This document shows positions 35,756-43,387 of a stretch of 64,000 bases of DNA, in pieces (position 1 is the stretch's first letter; every line of letters starts with the position of its first letter). A model generated the notes under the pieces. It was not told the DNA's origin. It made no database searches and was given only the letters and a program-made list of their open reading frames with translations. Source of the stretch: CAKZNE01 sp963976435 (lineage in GTDB: Bacteria > Bacteroidota > Bacteroidia > Flavobacteriales > Schleiferiaceae); assembly GCA_963976435.1 (NCBI GenBank), contig CAXBKQ010000010.1, positions 62,001 to 126,000 on the forward strand, read 5' to 3'. Position numbers and translations under genes: made by a program.

Positions 35756-36451
35756 ATGATTGGACTTTTCATCGCCTTTCTTTTATCCTGGTTGATCCTT
35801 TTTATCGTTTTTAAAGAGCATATTTCCGTATTGGGGATTATACCAAATGCAAATCGATTAAAAATTCTCTTTTCTGGATTATTGGTAATGGCTCTTTTTT
35901 CATCCATAAACTTTTTGGGCCAATGTTATTTTAAAGGAAATCATTTGATTCGAAATCCAGATTTTGGATTCCATGAAGCACTTTTTGCCCTTCGATGGAC
36001 AGCAGTAGCTGCTATGATGGAAGAATTGATTTTCCGTGGAGCAATATTATATTTTCTCATTAAGAAAATAGGTCCAAAATGGGCATGTATACTTAGCGCA
36101 ATAGCCTTTGGGATTTACCATTGGTTTAGTTATTCTATGTTCGGTAGAGGCCTTTTTCCCATGGCCTATGTTTTTATCCTAACCGGAGCCTCAGGATGGA
36201 TGTTTGCCTATTCATTTGTAAAGTCCAAATCCATTTTAATTCCATTTGGATTGCATTTTGGATGGATATTGATGAGGATAGTTTTCTTTTCTGATGGCCC
36301 ATTAGGTGAGTCGCTTTTTATCGAAAAAGGAAATAATTTGGAACTTGGTCCTTGGCAACAACTAGCAGTGTTTCTTTGGCAAGCAGTTTTTATACCTTTA
36401 ATTATTTTCTTGGCCATTAAAAATTATTACCATGCTAAGGAGAGGCTATAA
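35756..36451 (+). CDS. CPBP family intramembrane metalloprotease
   Basis: 231 aa, about seven membrane helices. The Abi/CPBP motifs are in place: MEELIFRGAILYFL (E89, E90, R94), GIYHWF (H122) and FGLHFGW with the third His. This family includes Rce1 (CAAX prenyl protease 2)-like peptidases and bacteriocin-immunity proteins; in bacteria the substrates are mostly unknown. Single-gene unit on the plus strand, convergent with a VOC gene 73 nt away. Confidence 0.85.
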   Translation: MIGLFIAFLLSWLILFIVFKEHISVLGIIPNANRLKILFSGLLVMALFSSINFLGQCYFKGNHLIRNPDFGFHEALFALRWTAVAAMMEELIFRGAILYFLIKKIGPKWACILSAIAFGIYHWFSYSMFGRGLFPMAYVFILTGASGWMFAYSFVKSKSILIPFGLHFGWILMRIVFFSDGPLGESLFIEKGNNLELGPWQQLAVFLWQAVFIPLIIFLAIKNYYHAKERL

Positions 36452-36524
36452 AATAAGCTACCGGTAGTAGAGCCTAGATTTGGTCGAAACAAGCTAGAAA
36501 CCTTTGGATATTCTAATTTTCTGC

Positions 36525-36938
36525 CTACTTGTAAAAATCCTTTTCATCAACTTTAATGCAGGTTAGTTCAACGGTATGTCCGTCTGGATCCTGGGTGTAA
36601 ATTGAATCAAAATAATGATGATCTTTTACAGTAAATTCCAAATTCAAGGCACTGTATTTACTTTGGGCTAATTCAAAATTTTCTCGGTTTACATGAAATG
36701 CAAAATGATCAATTTTTACATTTTTGGTTTGGGGGTCCATTGGGGAATCATCCATTGTGGCAGGGAAAAGGGCAATTCCTGATTTCCCTGAAAGTAGGAA
36801 GACCGGATATTCACCCCACTTTTCTAATTTATAGGTTTTAAGCCCTAAAACCTTTTCATACCATTTAATAGAATCCTCTATATTTTTGACTCTAATCGCA
36901 ACATGATCTAAAAATTCTATTTCAATTTTTTTGGACAT
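36525..36938 (-). CDS. VOC family protein, glyoxalase-like
   Basis: 137 aa. Strong VOC signature: FLDHVAIRVKNIEDSIKWYEKVLGLKTY with His in the first ligand position, IALFPATMDD, KIDHFAFHVNRENFELAQSKYS with the mid His, and DPDGHTVELTCIK with the last Glu. All metal ligands are present, so it is probably an active metal-dependent enzyme. It lies 46 nt downstream of the MarR gene and could share its transcript, although its role in the same circuit is a guess. Confidence 0.83.
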   Translation of the reverse strand: MSKKIEIEFLDHVAIRVKNIEDSIKWYEKVLGLKTYKLEKWGEYPVFLLSGKSGIALFPATMDDSPMDPQTKNVKIDHFAFHVNRENFELAQSKYSALNLEFTVKDHHYFDSIYTQDPDGHTVELTCIKVDEKDFYK

Positions 36939-36984
36939 GGTAATTGTCTTTTGTGCTTATTGATTGGCTTATGTTGATATTAAA

Positions 36985-37587
36985 TTATTTAGATTCAAAT
37001 TCAGGGCAATCCAATCTAATATCATTGCTTAATAATCTTCTTTGCAGCAAATTACAAAAGTTCTCTTCAGATTTTTTCTGGAAAAACCTGCAGCCGTAGC
37101 AAGACCTTTGCACAGATAAAATACCCTTTTGATTTAGTTTATATATTAAATCACTTAAAGTTGCAAATAGGCCTTCCAATTCCACTTTGGAAAAGGCATC
37201 TACTTCCTTTTTTAAGGGATCAGAAAAATCTGAGGTTTGATTTACAATCTCCCTTCCTAAATCACTCAGAAAAATGGAATAGCTTCTGCTGTCTGGCGAG
37301 GAAAAATCTTTTTCAATTAGCCCTTTTTTATTCAATACCCTTATAGCATCACTGATGGTTGCTTTGGTGAGATTGAACTCCAAGGCCAACTGGCTAACCT
37401 TGCAAAGCTGAGGCTTATGAAAGGCAATGAAAATTAGAATCTGTATTTGAATAGGGCTTAAACCTAATAGTTTAGCCTTTTCCCAAAGTAAAATTTTAAA
37501 GACCTCAGAAATGCGTTCCAATCCTGCAACAATTTTGCTGGAGATGTTTTTTTCTTGCTGGTCTGGGTTGAAAGTGTTTGTTTTCAT
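36985..37587 (-). CDS. MarR family regulator with four-cysteine C-terminal motif
   Basis: 200 aa. A MarR winged helix spans about 20-125 (LGLSPIQIQILIFIAF, CKVSQLALEFNLTKATISDAIRVLNKKGLI with the wing SPDSRSYSI). The extra C-terminal part holds Cys163, Cys166, Cys178 and Cys194 in SCYGCRFF...NFCNLL...RLDCPEF, a spacing that could hold an Fe-S cluster or zinc; MarR proteins with this tail occur in Bacteroidota. A palindrome at 37620-37636 overlaps its promoter and a near-identical one precedes the neighbouring thioredoxin-like gene, so it probably represses both. Confidence 0.82.
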   Translation of the reverse strand: MKTNTFNPDQQEKNISSKIVAGLERISEVFKILLWEKAKLLGLSPIQIQILIFIAFHKPQLCKVSQLALEFNLTKATISDAIRVLNKKGLIEKDFSSPDSRSYSIFLSDLGREIVNQTSDFSDPLKKEVDAFSKVELEGLFATLSDLIYKLNQKGILSVQRSCYGCRFFQKKSEENFCNLLQRRLLSNDIRLDCPEFESK

Positions 37588-37593
37588 AAAAAT

Positions 37594-37617
37594 GCCTGCC
37601 GAATGGTTTCGGCAGGC
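37594..37617 (-). terminator. Perfect hairpin between the thioredoxin-like and marR genes
   Basis: Ten-base-pair stem (GCCTGCCGAA / TTCGGCAGGC) with a 4-nt loop, followed on the minus strand by ATTTTT and then the marR start codon. It fits a terminator for the thioredoxin-like gene. The marR promoter box overlaps its upstream arm, so transcripts from that promoter would lack the full stem. Confidence 0.6.
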
Positions 37618-37636
37618 AAAGTTAGTGATCCTAACT
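37617..37636 (-). promoter_or_regulatory. marR promoter with overlapping palindromic operator
   Basis: The -7 box TAACTTTG lies at 37617-37624. The operator AGTTAGTGATCCTAACT (37620-37636, plus strand) is a 17-bp imperfect palindrome (two mismatched pairs) overlapping the box. Its right half is identical to that of the site upstream of the thioredoxin-like gene. Confidence 0.6.
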
Positions 37637-37656
37637 AATAGTTCTAAAAAAAATGT

Positions 37657-37890
37657 TTAGGCTTTAAGATCTGCTATGGAAGCTCCAAAATTAATATGAA
37701 GGGCATTTCCATTCGGCGTAACTAGGGCAGGCACTGATTGAACACCAGCGGCCTCAGCTTCGGAAATTCTTGAACGCTCTTCTCCAATATGTACGATTTC
37801 TACATTTTGCTCTCCAAGAAGGTCGATCATGTCATGCTCTGCACTTAGGCATACCGGGCATCCGGCGTGGTAAAAAATGGACTTTTTCAT
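37657..37890 (-). CDS. Small thioredoxin-fold protein with CPVC motif
   Basis: 77 aa. A minimal thioredoxin/glutaredoxin fold: the redox pair Cys11-Pro-Val-Cys14 after the first strand (FYHAGCPVC), then VEIVHIG and the cis-proline loop SVPALV (Pro54). The start at 37890 is preferred to an ATG at 37926, which lies inside the -7 box. Cytoplasmic, as there is no signal. It probably reduces or relays to a partner, and it shares an operator with the Cys-rich MarR gene, which points to redox or nitrosative stress. Confidence 0.82.
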   Translation of the reverse strand: MKKSIFYHAGCPVCLSAEHDMIDLLGEQNVEIVHIGEERSRISEAEAAGVQSVPALVTPNGNALHINFGASIADLKA

Positions 37891-37923
37891 CTTTTTGTAT
37901 TTAATGTTAGAATTAATGTTTGA

Positions 37924-37947
37924 CAAATATAGTCAGGAATCCTAACT
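37924..37947 (-). promoter_or_regulatory. Promoter and palindromic operator of the thioredoxin-like gene
   Basis: The -7 box TATATTTG (minus strand) is at 37924-37931. The operator AGTCAGGAATCCTAACT is at 37931-37947 (plus strand), a 17-bp palindrome with one mismatched pair, abutting the box. It matches the site before marR in sequence. Confidence 0.65.
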
Positions 37948-38099
37948 AAAAAAGAATTTTTAAACTTTTTTACTAAAACAAAACAGTAGGGCATAGGATT
38001 TTATGGTTTTTGCCTCAAGGGCAATAAACATTTGCCGTTTAAATAAGTTTTTTTAGGCACATATTAATGGCGGACTGAAATTCACAGGGCTTTTTAAAT

Positions 38100-38459
38100 T
38101 TATTCAGAATCCTTCAGGCTGATATTCATACTCTCAACTTCCTTTTTAGTTGGCATCCACAGCCATAATCCAATAATTCCTAGCAATAAAATCATCCAAG
38201 TATTCTCCAATTTCTTCTTCCTTTCTAATGGAAATCGCTTCCAATTATACCATAAAACCACAGCTGAAAAACTATAGTTCAATCCCGTAAAACTCCAAAT
38301 TGGAAACATCCTATTTCCCAAGAAGGAAGTTGGCTGAGGCTCATAAAAGATTATAGCAAAATAGATAAAATATAGGCTAGTTAATACTAGTAGCCCGCGT
38401 TTTAGCCAGAGTATTTCCGACCACTTTATAGTTTTTGTCATCTTCTGAAACTCCTTCAT
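38100..38459 (-). CDS. Three-helix membrane protein of unknown function
   Basis: 119 aa; hydrophobic segments at about 20-40, 55-72 and 87-103, a basic loop KRFPLERKKK between the second and third. The start could also be the ATG six codons later (MTKTIKW). No family recognised; 63 nt separate it from the lipoprotein gene upstream. Confidence 0.52.
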   Translation of the reverse strand: MKEFQKMTKTIKWSEILWLKRGLLVLTSLYFIYFAIIFYEPQPTSFLGNRMFPIWSFTGLNYSFSAVVLWYNWKRFPLERKKKLENTWMILLLGIIGLWLWMPTKKEVESMNISLKDSE

Positions 38460-38522
38460 TCCACGCTTAAACTTATTCGCGTTTTTCCTTGCTTTGGAAA
38501 TGAATATTTAAGGGAGAAGTCA

Positions 38523-38870
38523 TTAATTTGGGTTTTGCACAATGGTTTGATCTGTTAGAATTATCAATAGATCGTCATCCTCATCCAACAGATAAGTACC
38601 TTGCGTCTCGAGATATATGGTTTTATTGTTTGCCGTCATTTTAAAGCTAACTTTCTGACTGCTGGGGAGCTTTTCCACGCTATTTTTAATTGTCAATTGC
38701 TCAGATGTTTCACCAGGTAATAATTCTGAAGAAAGAAGATGGTCTCCCCATTTCACGTCCAAAATTTTGACTTGACTTATATTGTTTTGAATTTGAATTT
38801 CTCCAGATTCTATGCAAGATTGCAAAGTCATTAATATTCCAATAAAAAGTATGTATTTAAAATTTTTCAT
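38523..38870 (-). CDS. Small lipoprotein of unknown function
   Basis: 115 aa, lipobox LTLQSC. Mature part is beta-rich (QIQNNISQVKILDVKWGDHLL, VSFKMTANNKTIYLETQG), of the kind that forms a small immunoglobulin-like or C2-like sandwich. Its start codon directly abuts the stop of the upstream lipoprotein gene, so the two are made together and may act as a pair. Confidence 0.58.
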   Translation of the reverse strand: MKNFKYILFIGILMTLQSCIESGEIQIQNNISQVKILDVKWGDHLLSSELLPGETSEQLTIKNSVEKLPSSQKVSFKMTANNKTIYLETQGTYLLDEDDDLLIILTDQTIVQNPN

Positions 38871-39422
38871 TTAGTCGATTTTTAAAGTGATTTCACCAAC
38901 ATAGGCACTTCTTAAATTTTGCTCCACTTTAAAGGTGGTATACTCATAGGGGTAATAGGTTTTACTTGTACTATCATTAAATCTTAGTTGGAAAGATTCA
39001 ATAAGGCATGCATATTCACCGGGATCAAGTCTATAAGCGGCATTTAAATATTGAGCAAATTCCCCAGCTGTGATAAAATCAGGTTCTACAATATCTTGAT
39101 CTGCCACGATTAAATAGTTGATCTTTTTACCTGATATATATTGGTTGCCTATGGTCTGCTTGTCGATTTTAGTAGTATCTACGGGCTCAGAATTTTTTTT
39201 CGTCCAATAAAAATCGTTTATATAAATGTTTACCGAATCAATGGATTGAACCACCAAATAGCTGCTATCCGAAGTTTTTATATTGAGTAATAGTATGAGT
39301 TCCTCAAAAGGAATTGATCCATCGTCTGATACGGTATTTCGATCAGCACTATTTAAGGAATCATCCTTTCCACAAGCTAGCAGTAATAGGCTAGTCATGA
39401 AAAAATAGATAAGTCTTTTCAT
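38871..39422 (-). CDS. Lipoprotein of unknown function
   Basis: 183 aa, lipobox LLLLAC. An acidic, Ser/Asp-rich linker leads to a mixed alpha/beta region (ILLLNIKTSDSSYLVVQSIDSVNIYIND, then NAAYRLDPGEYACLIESF). No motif recognised. It is directly coupled to the following small lipoprotein gene. Confidence 0.57.
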   Translation of the reverse strand: MKRLIYFFMTSLLLLACGKDDSLNSADRNTVSDDGSIPFEELILLLNIKTSDSSYLVVQSIDSVNIYINDFYWTKKNSEPVDTTKIDKQTIGNQYISGKKINYLIVADQDIVEPDFITAGEFAQYLNAAYRLDPGEYACLIESFQLRFNDSTSKTYYPYEYTTFKVEQNLRSAYVGEITLKID

Positions 39423-39721
39423 ATTATTTAGGTTTTAGTTTAGGGTTTTAAGGCCTCTTCGATGAGTGCTTAAGCCTAAAAAGGTAAGGTTTATAGTTTG
39501 GAATTTGAGAGCTAATTATTTAACTGAAAAAATTATTGTCCAAGCTAATATGAAAATCGAAATATAATTCGGATTGAGATCAACTCCTTCCGACAATTAA
39601 TTCTTCAAGGACTTTCTATCGTGATTTGCATAAACAAAGTTAAAAGGATATCCATTTATTGGTATTGCTTTGAAAACAATATTATGGGGTATTCCATTTT
39701 AGATTGGGGATTAGCTTTATA
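39423..39721. other. Intergenic region without visible gene
   Basis: 299 nt of AT-rich sequence between the DinB gene end and the lipoprotein gene start. I found no open frame, convincing hairpin or RNA. It must contain the lipoprotein pair's promoter, but I saw no exact TAnnTTTG box. Confidence 0.4.
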
Positions 39722-40168
39722 CTAAGGTTTAATTATTTGTTTGCTATGATGCTCAAAATGAATTAAATAATCTTCAATTAAAAACCTAAGATTGAATTTT
39801 TCACCATTGGGACCTATTATCTCATATTCTAGATTTTCTTCTGACTGAAGTTTTATTATGGATAGCAACCTTTTATTTAAAGCCCTAAGCAATGCTAGAA
39901 TATCCTTCACTTCAGCATTTTGGTAATTATTGGCTTTAACCAATTCCTCTTGTTTATAGGTTTTGATCCGGTAGGGCTTTTCATTAAATTGAATTTCTGT
40001 AAACCGCTGAAGGTTATTTAGGCCTGAATCTATTAAATGACCTAAAATTTCCTTTTTAGACCAACTTGTCGGCTTGGATTTTTTTGACAATTCAAGGGAG
40101 TTAACACTTTCTATGTAATCTGAAATTTGTTCAATTAATCCCTCAATATTTTTGGAAATGTCCATCAT
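39722..40168 (-). CDS. DinB/YfiT-like four-helix protein
   Basis: 148 aa. The DinB_2 pattern is present: WSKKEILGHLIDSGLNNLQRF with the first metal His (H44), and HFEHHSKQI near the C terminus with the other ligand positions. These proteins bind a divalent metal and several act as thiol-dependent S-transferases or hydrolases. Last gene of the run that begins with the CrtA-like gene at 43102; the preceding ABM gene is 25 nt upstream. Confidence 0.78.
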   Translation of the reverse strand: MMDISKNIEGLIEQISDYIESVNSLELSKKSKPTSWSKKEILGHLIDSGLNNLQRFTEIQFNEKPYRIKTYKQEELVKANNYQNAEVKDILALLRALNKRLLSIIKLQSEENLEYEIIGPNGEKFNLRFLIEDYLIHFEHHSKQIIKP

Positions 40169-40193
40169 CTATTAATTTTTTTTAAGGGTATAG

Positions 40194-40514
40194 CTAGTCC
40201 TTTTCAAATCCATAATCCCGTTCAACTAGAGCGATTCTTGTTTTGTAGGATTGATACCATTTTTTTCTTCCCTGTTCTCTTGCAAGCGTATGTTCTGCAT
40301 TTTCTTTCCAGTTTTTAATAGATTCTAAATCCTTCCAATAGGAAACGGTAATTCCAATATCATTTCTAGCGCTTTCCACTCCAAGAAAGCCTTTCTGTTC
40401 TTTTGCTAATTCCACCATTCTGTCGGCAGTCTTAGCATAATCTTCATCATTTTCGGTATTTACTGAAGTGAAAATCACAGCGTAGTAGGGTGCTTTGGGT
40501 GTATTTGCTATCAT
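40194..40514 (-). CDS. ABM domain protein (putative monooxygenase)
   Basis: 106 aa with one ABM domain: YYAVIFTSVNTENDEDYAKTADRMVELAKEQKGFLGVES, then the VSYWKDLESIKNWKENAEH pattern with the conserved Trp-Lys-x-Leu-x-x-Ile. The GFLGVESAR and W....H..A...GR.KWY motifs are common in this group. Probably a small haem- or quinone-linked oxygenase, or only a ligand binder. 42 nt after the YHYH gene. Confidence 0.78.
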   Translation of the reverse strand: MIANTPKAPYYAVIFTSVNTENDEDYAKTADRMVELAKEQKGFLGVESARNDIGITVSYWKDLESIKNWKENAEHTLAREQGRKKWYQSYKTRIALVERDYGFEKD

Positions 40515-40556
40515 TTTTTGCTTTTCGTTTTATTAACCAGTTATGAAGAGATTATA

Positions 40557-41486
40557 TTAATGTTTAGGTTTTTTGAATCCATGAGAATGCTGTCCTGGAG
40601 GTGGGCCAGGGGGGTGCTTTTCCATAAACTCCCCTTTCAGGCATCTACTTACATAGGGATATTCATCGGTAATAAAATAGGAATATTCACCATCAATTTG
40701 GATTCCGTTGCATTCATCAAGTTCACCTTTCCCTTCAACATAGATCCAATCAGACACAAAAGTACCATCTGGTCTGGTATTGCTCAGGACCCTATCCATA
40801 GATTGATGTGGATTTGTATAATTACAAATATCTCCAGTCCTTAATTCTTTAGAAAGCACATAACTCGCCTTGTATTTACCACTTTTGGAATAGTAAATTG
40901 GGAAACCATCCTTAGCATAGCCTACTAAGATGATATCCTTTCCATTGTCTAACTTTTTAATTAATTCGGTAGGTACTCCATGGTAATGATAGGCTCCTGT
41001 GGGTTGAACATGAGCATGATTAAAATCCAATCCTAGGTCAAGCAAATTTTGAATGGCTTCAATTCTATATACTTCGCCGCTTTCGCAAACAAATCTTTCT
41101 GCTGTTTCGGGTTCGAATTTAATTCCATTTACGGCAACACCAGGTTCACGTGCCCATTTACTTTCGCCACTTAGTTTAGGGTTTAAAGTAAAGCTATATT
41201 CCAGTTTTTGAGCCTTTATTTTATTGGGATTCCCTTCATTGGGAAAGGTTCCTGTAGGGTGATTAGCCAAACTATTGCTAGACATTTTTCGCCATCCATT
41301 CACTATCAACATTTTAGTTTCAGTACCAAATTCCGTATCATCAATTTCATATTCTTTGCTAAAATCTATTTTTGAAAAAGGCATAGATTTGGAAGTCTTT
41401 ACAGCATCAACTTTTTTATTGCTCTTAAATGCGCAATTACAAAGAAGTAGTGAGAAAAGTGGCAAAATGTATTTTAGGCTTTTCAT
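40557..41486 (-). CDS. YHYH domain lipoprotein
   Basis: 309 aa. Lipobox LLLCNC. The name-giving motif YHYH is at 166-169 within HAHVQPTGAYHYHGVP, preceded by AIQNLLDLGLDFNHAH and followed by LVGYAKDGFPIYY, all typical of YHYH proteins. The His cluster is likely to bind a metal (copper or zinc); family function is not established. The C terminus is a His/Pro-rich tail (HPPGPPPGQHSHGF). It is in the CrtA-like operon, 39 nt after the unknown gene. Confidence 0.84.
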   Translation of the reverse strand: MKSLKYILPLFSLLLCNCAFKSNKKVDAVKTSKSMPFSKIDFSKEYEIDDTEFGTETKMLIVNGWRKMSSNSLANHPTGTFPNEGNPNKIKAQKLEYSFTLNPKLSGESKWAREPGVAVNGIKFEPETAERFVCESGEVYRIEAIQNLLDLGLDFNHAHVQPTGAYHYHGVPTELIKKLDNGKDIILVGYAKDGFPIYYSKSGKYKASYVLSKELRTGDICNYTNPHQSMDRVLSNTRPDGTFVSDWIYVEGKGELDECNGIQIDGEYSYFITDEYPYVSRCLKGEFMEKHPPGPPPGQHSHGFKKPKH

Positions 41487-41525
41487 GGTTTGTGTTTTAT
41501 TCGACTATTATTTTTTCCTTTTTTT

Positions 41526-42386
41526 TTAAGGAAGTTTTTTTATTTCATATTCAAATTTCAAAACTTTTAAATTCCACAAGCTAAGAGTTTGTATGGCCCT
41601 AATTCTATTTCCTTCACTACTGAGAACCAATTTGTCTTTAAAGGAACTGATAAATTTAGCCCATAATTGACCTTTAGCATCTTCAAGCAAAAAATAAAAT
41701 CCACTATCTCCAAGTTTTTGCCCAGAAGAATCCAAAATTAGGTCTCCATTTTCCCCCACGCTAGGTTTCAAAATAACCGTGGCATTACCATTTGGCAGTG
41801 GAAAAACCGCTTTGATACAAGTTTGCCTGGAAGGCAGGGTGCAAGGCTCATAAACTCCAGAATATATTACTTCTGCTGTTGATTTAATTGCCCTAAGCCA
41901 AATTGTACGTTGTACTTCTTTTGTTTCGGAGTCCAATAATTTAATTATTTCATTGCTAAGAGAAGAGGCCTCCCCAAGGTTTTTGATTGGGATATTTAGT
42001 TGTTCTATTCTATGGCTAAACAATCTTTTTAATAGTATACCGGAAACCTTAAAAAATGGATTCAAATTTGCCTTAAACAGAAGCTCATAATTTGAGGTGT
42101 TTTGATAAAAGTCAATTAAGTTTGGTGATAATTTTTCCAATTGATCCTGGGCTAAATTTAACAGGTCAAAAGAATCAAGTAAACCTTTGTTTATACCGTC
42201 ATTATCGATGATCAATTTTTCATCCTTGGCCAACTTCTCCACAAATTTTCTTCCAATTCCGCTGGTACCACCAAAAGGTCCTAAAAGCCATTTGTGTTTT
42301 GAGTGGTCGAGCTTTACTCCAAATAAAATTACCCACTGTTGAGTAAGCCAATCTTGTATTATTTGATTTCTTTTGGCTATTCCCAT
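41526..42386 (-). CDS. Conserved protein of unknown function, next to CrtA-like gene
   Basis: 286 aa, soluble, no signal peptide. It opens with WLTQQWVILFGVKLDHSKHKWLLGPFGGTSGIG and has a conserved-looking C-terminal beta region: CTLPSRQTCIKAVFPLPNGNATVILKP, then LGDSGFYFLLED, ending LWNLKVLKFEYEI. I do not recognise the family. The gene begins 14 nt after the CrtA-like gene ends, so the two are surely co-expressed and may work in one pathway. No cofactor motif is evident. Confidence 0.6.
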   Translation of the reverse strand: MGIAKRNQIIQDWLTQQWVILFGVKLDHSKHKWLLGPFGGTSGIGRKFVEKLAKDEKLIIDNDGINKGLLDSFDLLNLAQDQLEKLSPNLIDFYQNTSNYELLFKANLNPFFKVSGILLKRLFSHRIEQLNIPIKNLGEASSLSNEIIKLLDSETKEVQRTIWLRAIKSTAEVIYSGVYEPCTLPSRQTCIKAVFPLPNGNATVILKPSVGENGDLILDSSGQKLGDSGFYFLLEDAKGQLWAKFISSFKDKLVLSSEGNRIRAIQTLSLWNLKVLKFEYEIKKLP

Positions 42387-42400
42387 TAAATTTTAATTTT

Positions 42401-43102
42401 CTAAATAAAAGGAATAAAATTGGTCTCGCCTTTCCATTCTCCAAATTCCTTCAATGGCTTAAACCTTAAAGTGGAAAATTCAAAATGAAAGTCCTTTCTT
42501 TCTCTTTCTTTCATAGCATTTGAATGCCTTTTTGGTCTTTCCACTGCAGAATGACCAGCAACCATATCCGTCATTTCTTTTTCGGATTTCCAAATTGAAA
42601 AGGTAGATACAGTATTAGGAAATTTAATGGAAGCCAAGGAGAGAATTGTTGCCGGATGATCTCTTACAAGCTTTTCCACAGGTCTTCCCCAGTGAATAAA
42701 CCTAGGAACTGCCAATGGTTTCATTCTAGCAATGGTAACTGCAACAACTGGAGAATTTGAATTTTCCAATTGATCCCTAAATTCTGGGATTTTAAATCCG
42801 CTGAATTCCCCCCATTCTCTCATAAATGAAAGTCGTAAATGCCAGCCCTTTGAAAGAATTTTTCCAAAATCCCCTTCTTTTAAAAAATTATCAAGAGCTG
42901 CTTCGTTTTCCCATTGCATAAAAAAGGCTAGTTGTTTTATTAAAATTCTAGAAGGTGAAAAGACAGGAGAACCAAGGGTCATAACCCTCATCGTTTCATA
43001 ATGAACCAAGCCATTTGTGCTTTTTGCTATGGGCTTAGAGAAAATCCCTTTGAAGGCATCAATAAATGGAAGTTCTATTAAATGATATGAAAATATATTC
43101 AC
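42401..43102 (-). CDS. Spheroidene monooxygenase-like (CrtA family) protein
   Basis: 233 aa. Matches the CrtA-like pattern across the protein: ALDNFLKEGDFGKILSKGWHLRLSFMREWGEFSGF in the first half, then VVAVTIARMKPLAVPRFIHWGRPVEKLVRDHP and TVSTFSIWKSEKEMTDMVAG...AMKERERKDFHFEFSTLRFKPL, which looks like two repeated ABM-like halves. CrtA adds keto groups to spheroidene in phototrophs; related non-phototroph proteins have unknown substrates. No other carotenoid gene is in the window. Start is a GTG at 43102; no ATG is available before residue 38. Confidence 0.7.
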   Translation of the reverse strand: MNIFSYHLIELPFIDAFKGIFSKPIAKSTNGLVHYETMRVMTLGSPVFSPSRILIKQLAFFMQWENEAALDNFLKEGDFGKILSKGWHLRLSFMREWGEFSGFKIPEFRDQLENSNSPVVAVTIARMKPLAVPRFIHWGRPVEKLVRDHPATILSLASIKFPNTVSTFSIWKSEKEMTDMVAGHSAVERPKRHSNAMKERERKDFHFEFSTLRFKPLKEFGEWKGETNFIPFI

Positions 43103-43387
43103 CTTAAATTTTTCAATTTCATATTTTGTATGGATTCAATTTAGGAGATTCTTTCAAATCCTAAAAGGATGAAAACCTAAACTAATAAGCATTAAACCTA
43201 ATGATTTATTCTAGGAATAATTTCGGTAAAACAGTCTAAAATTCGTTCACCCCTTTTCCAAATATTTTCCCGCCTGAATTTGAATATTATGACGATAATT
43301 AAAATTTCAAAAATGCTTCCCCATGCTGAAATATTTAAACTATTGTTAAATGCTAGGTTCAATAAGAGCTTGAGGATGGATAAAACC

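Noticed and set aside
42401..43102. Carotenoid pathway function for the CrtA-like protein
   Set aside because: No carotenoid synthesis gene is present nearby, so only the family resemblance is claimed.
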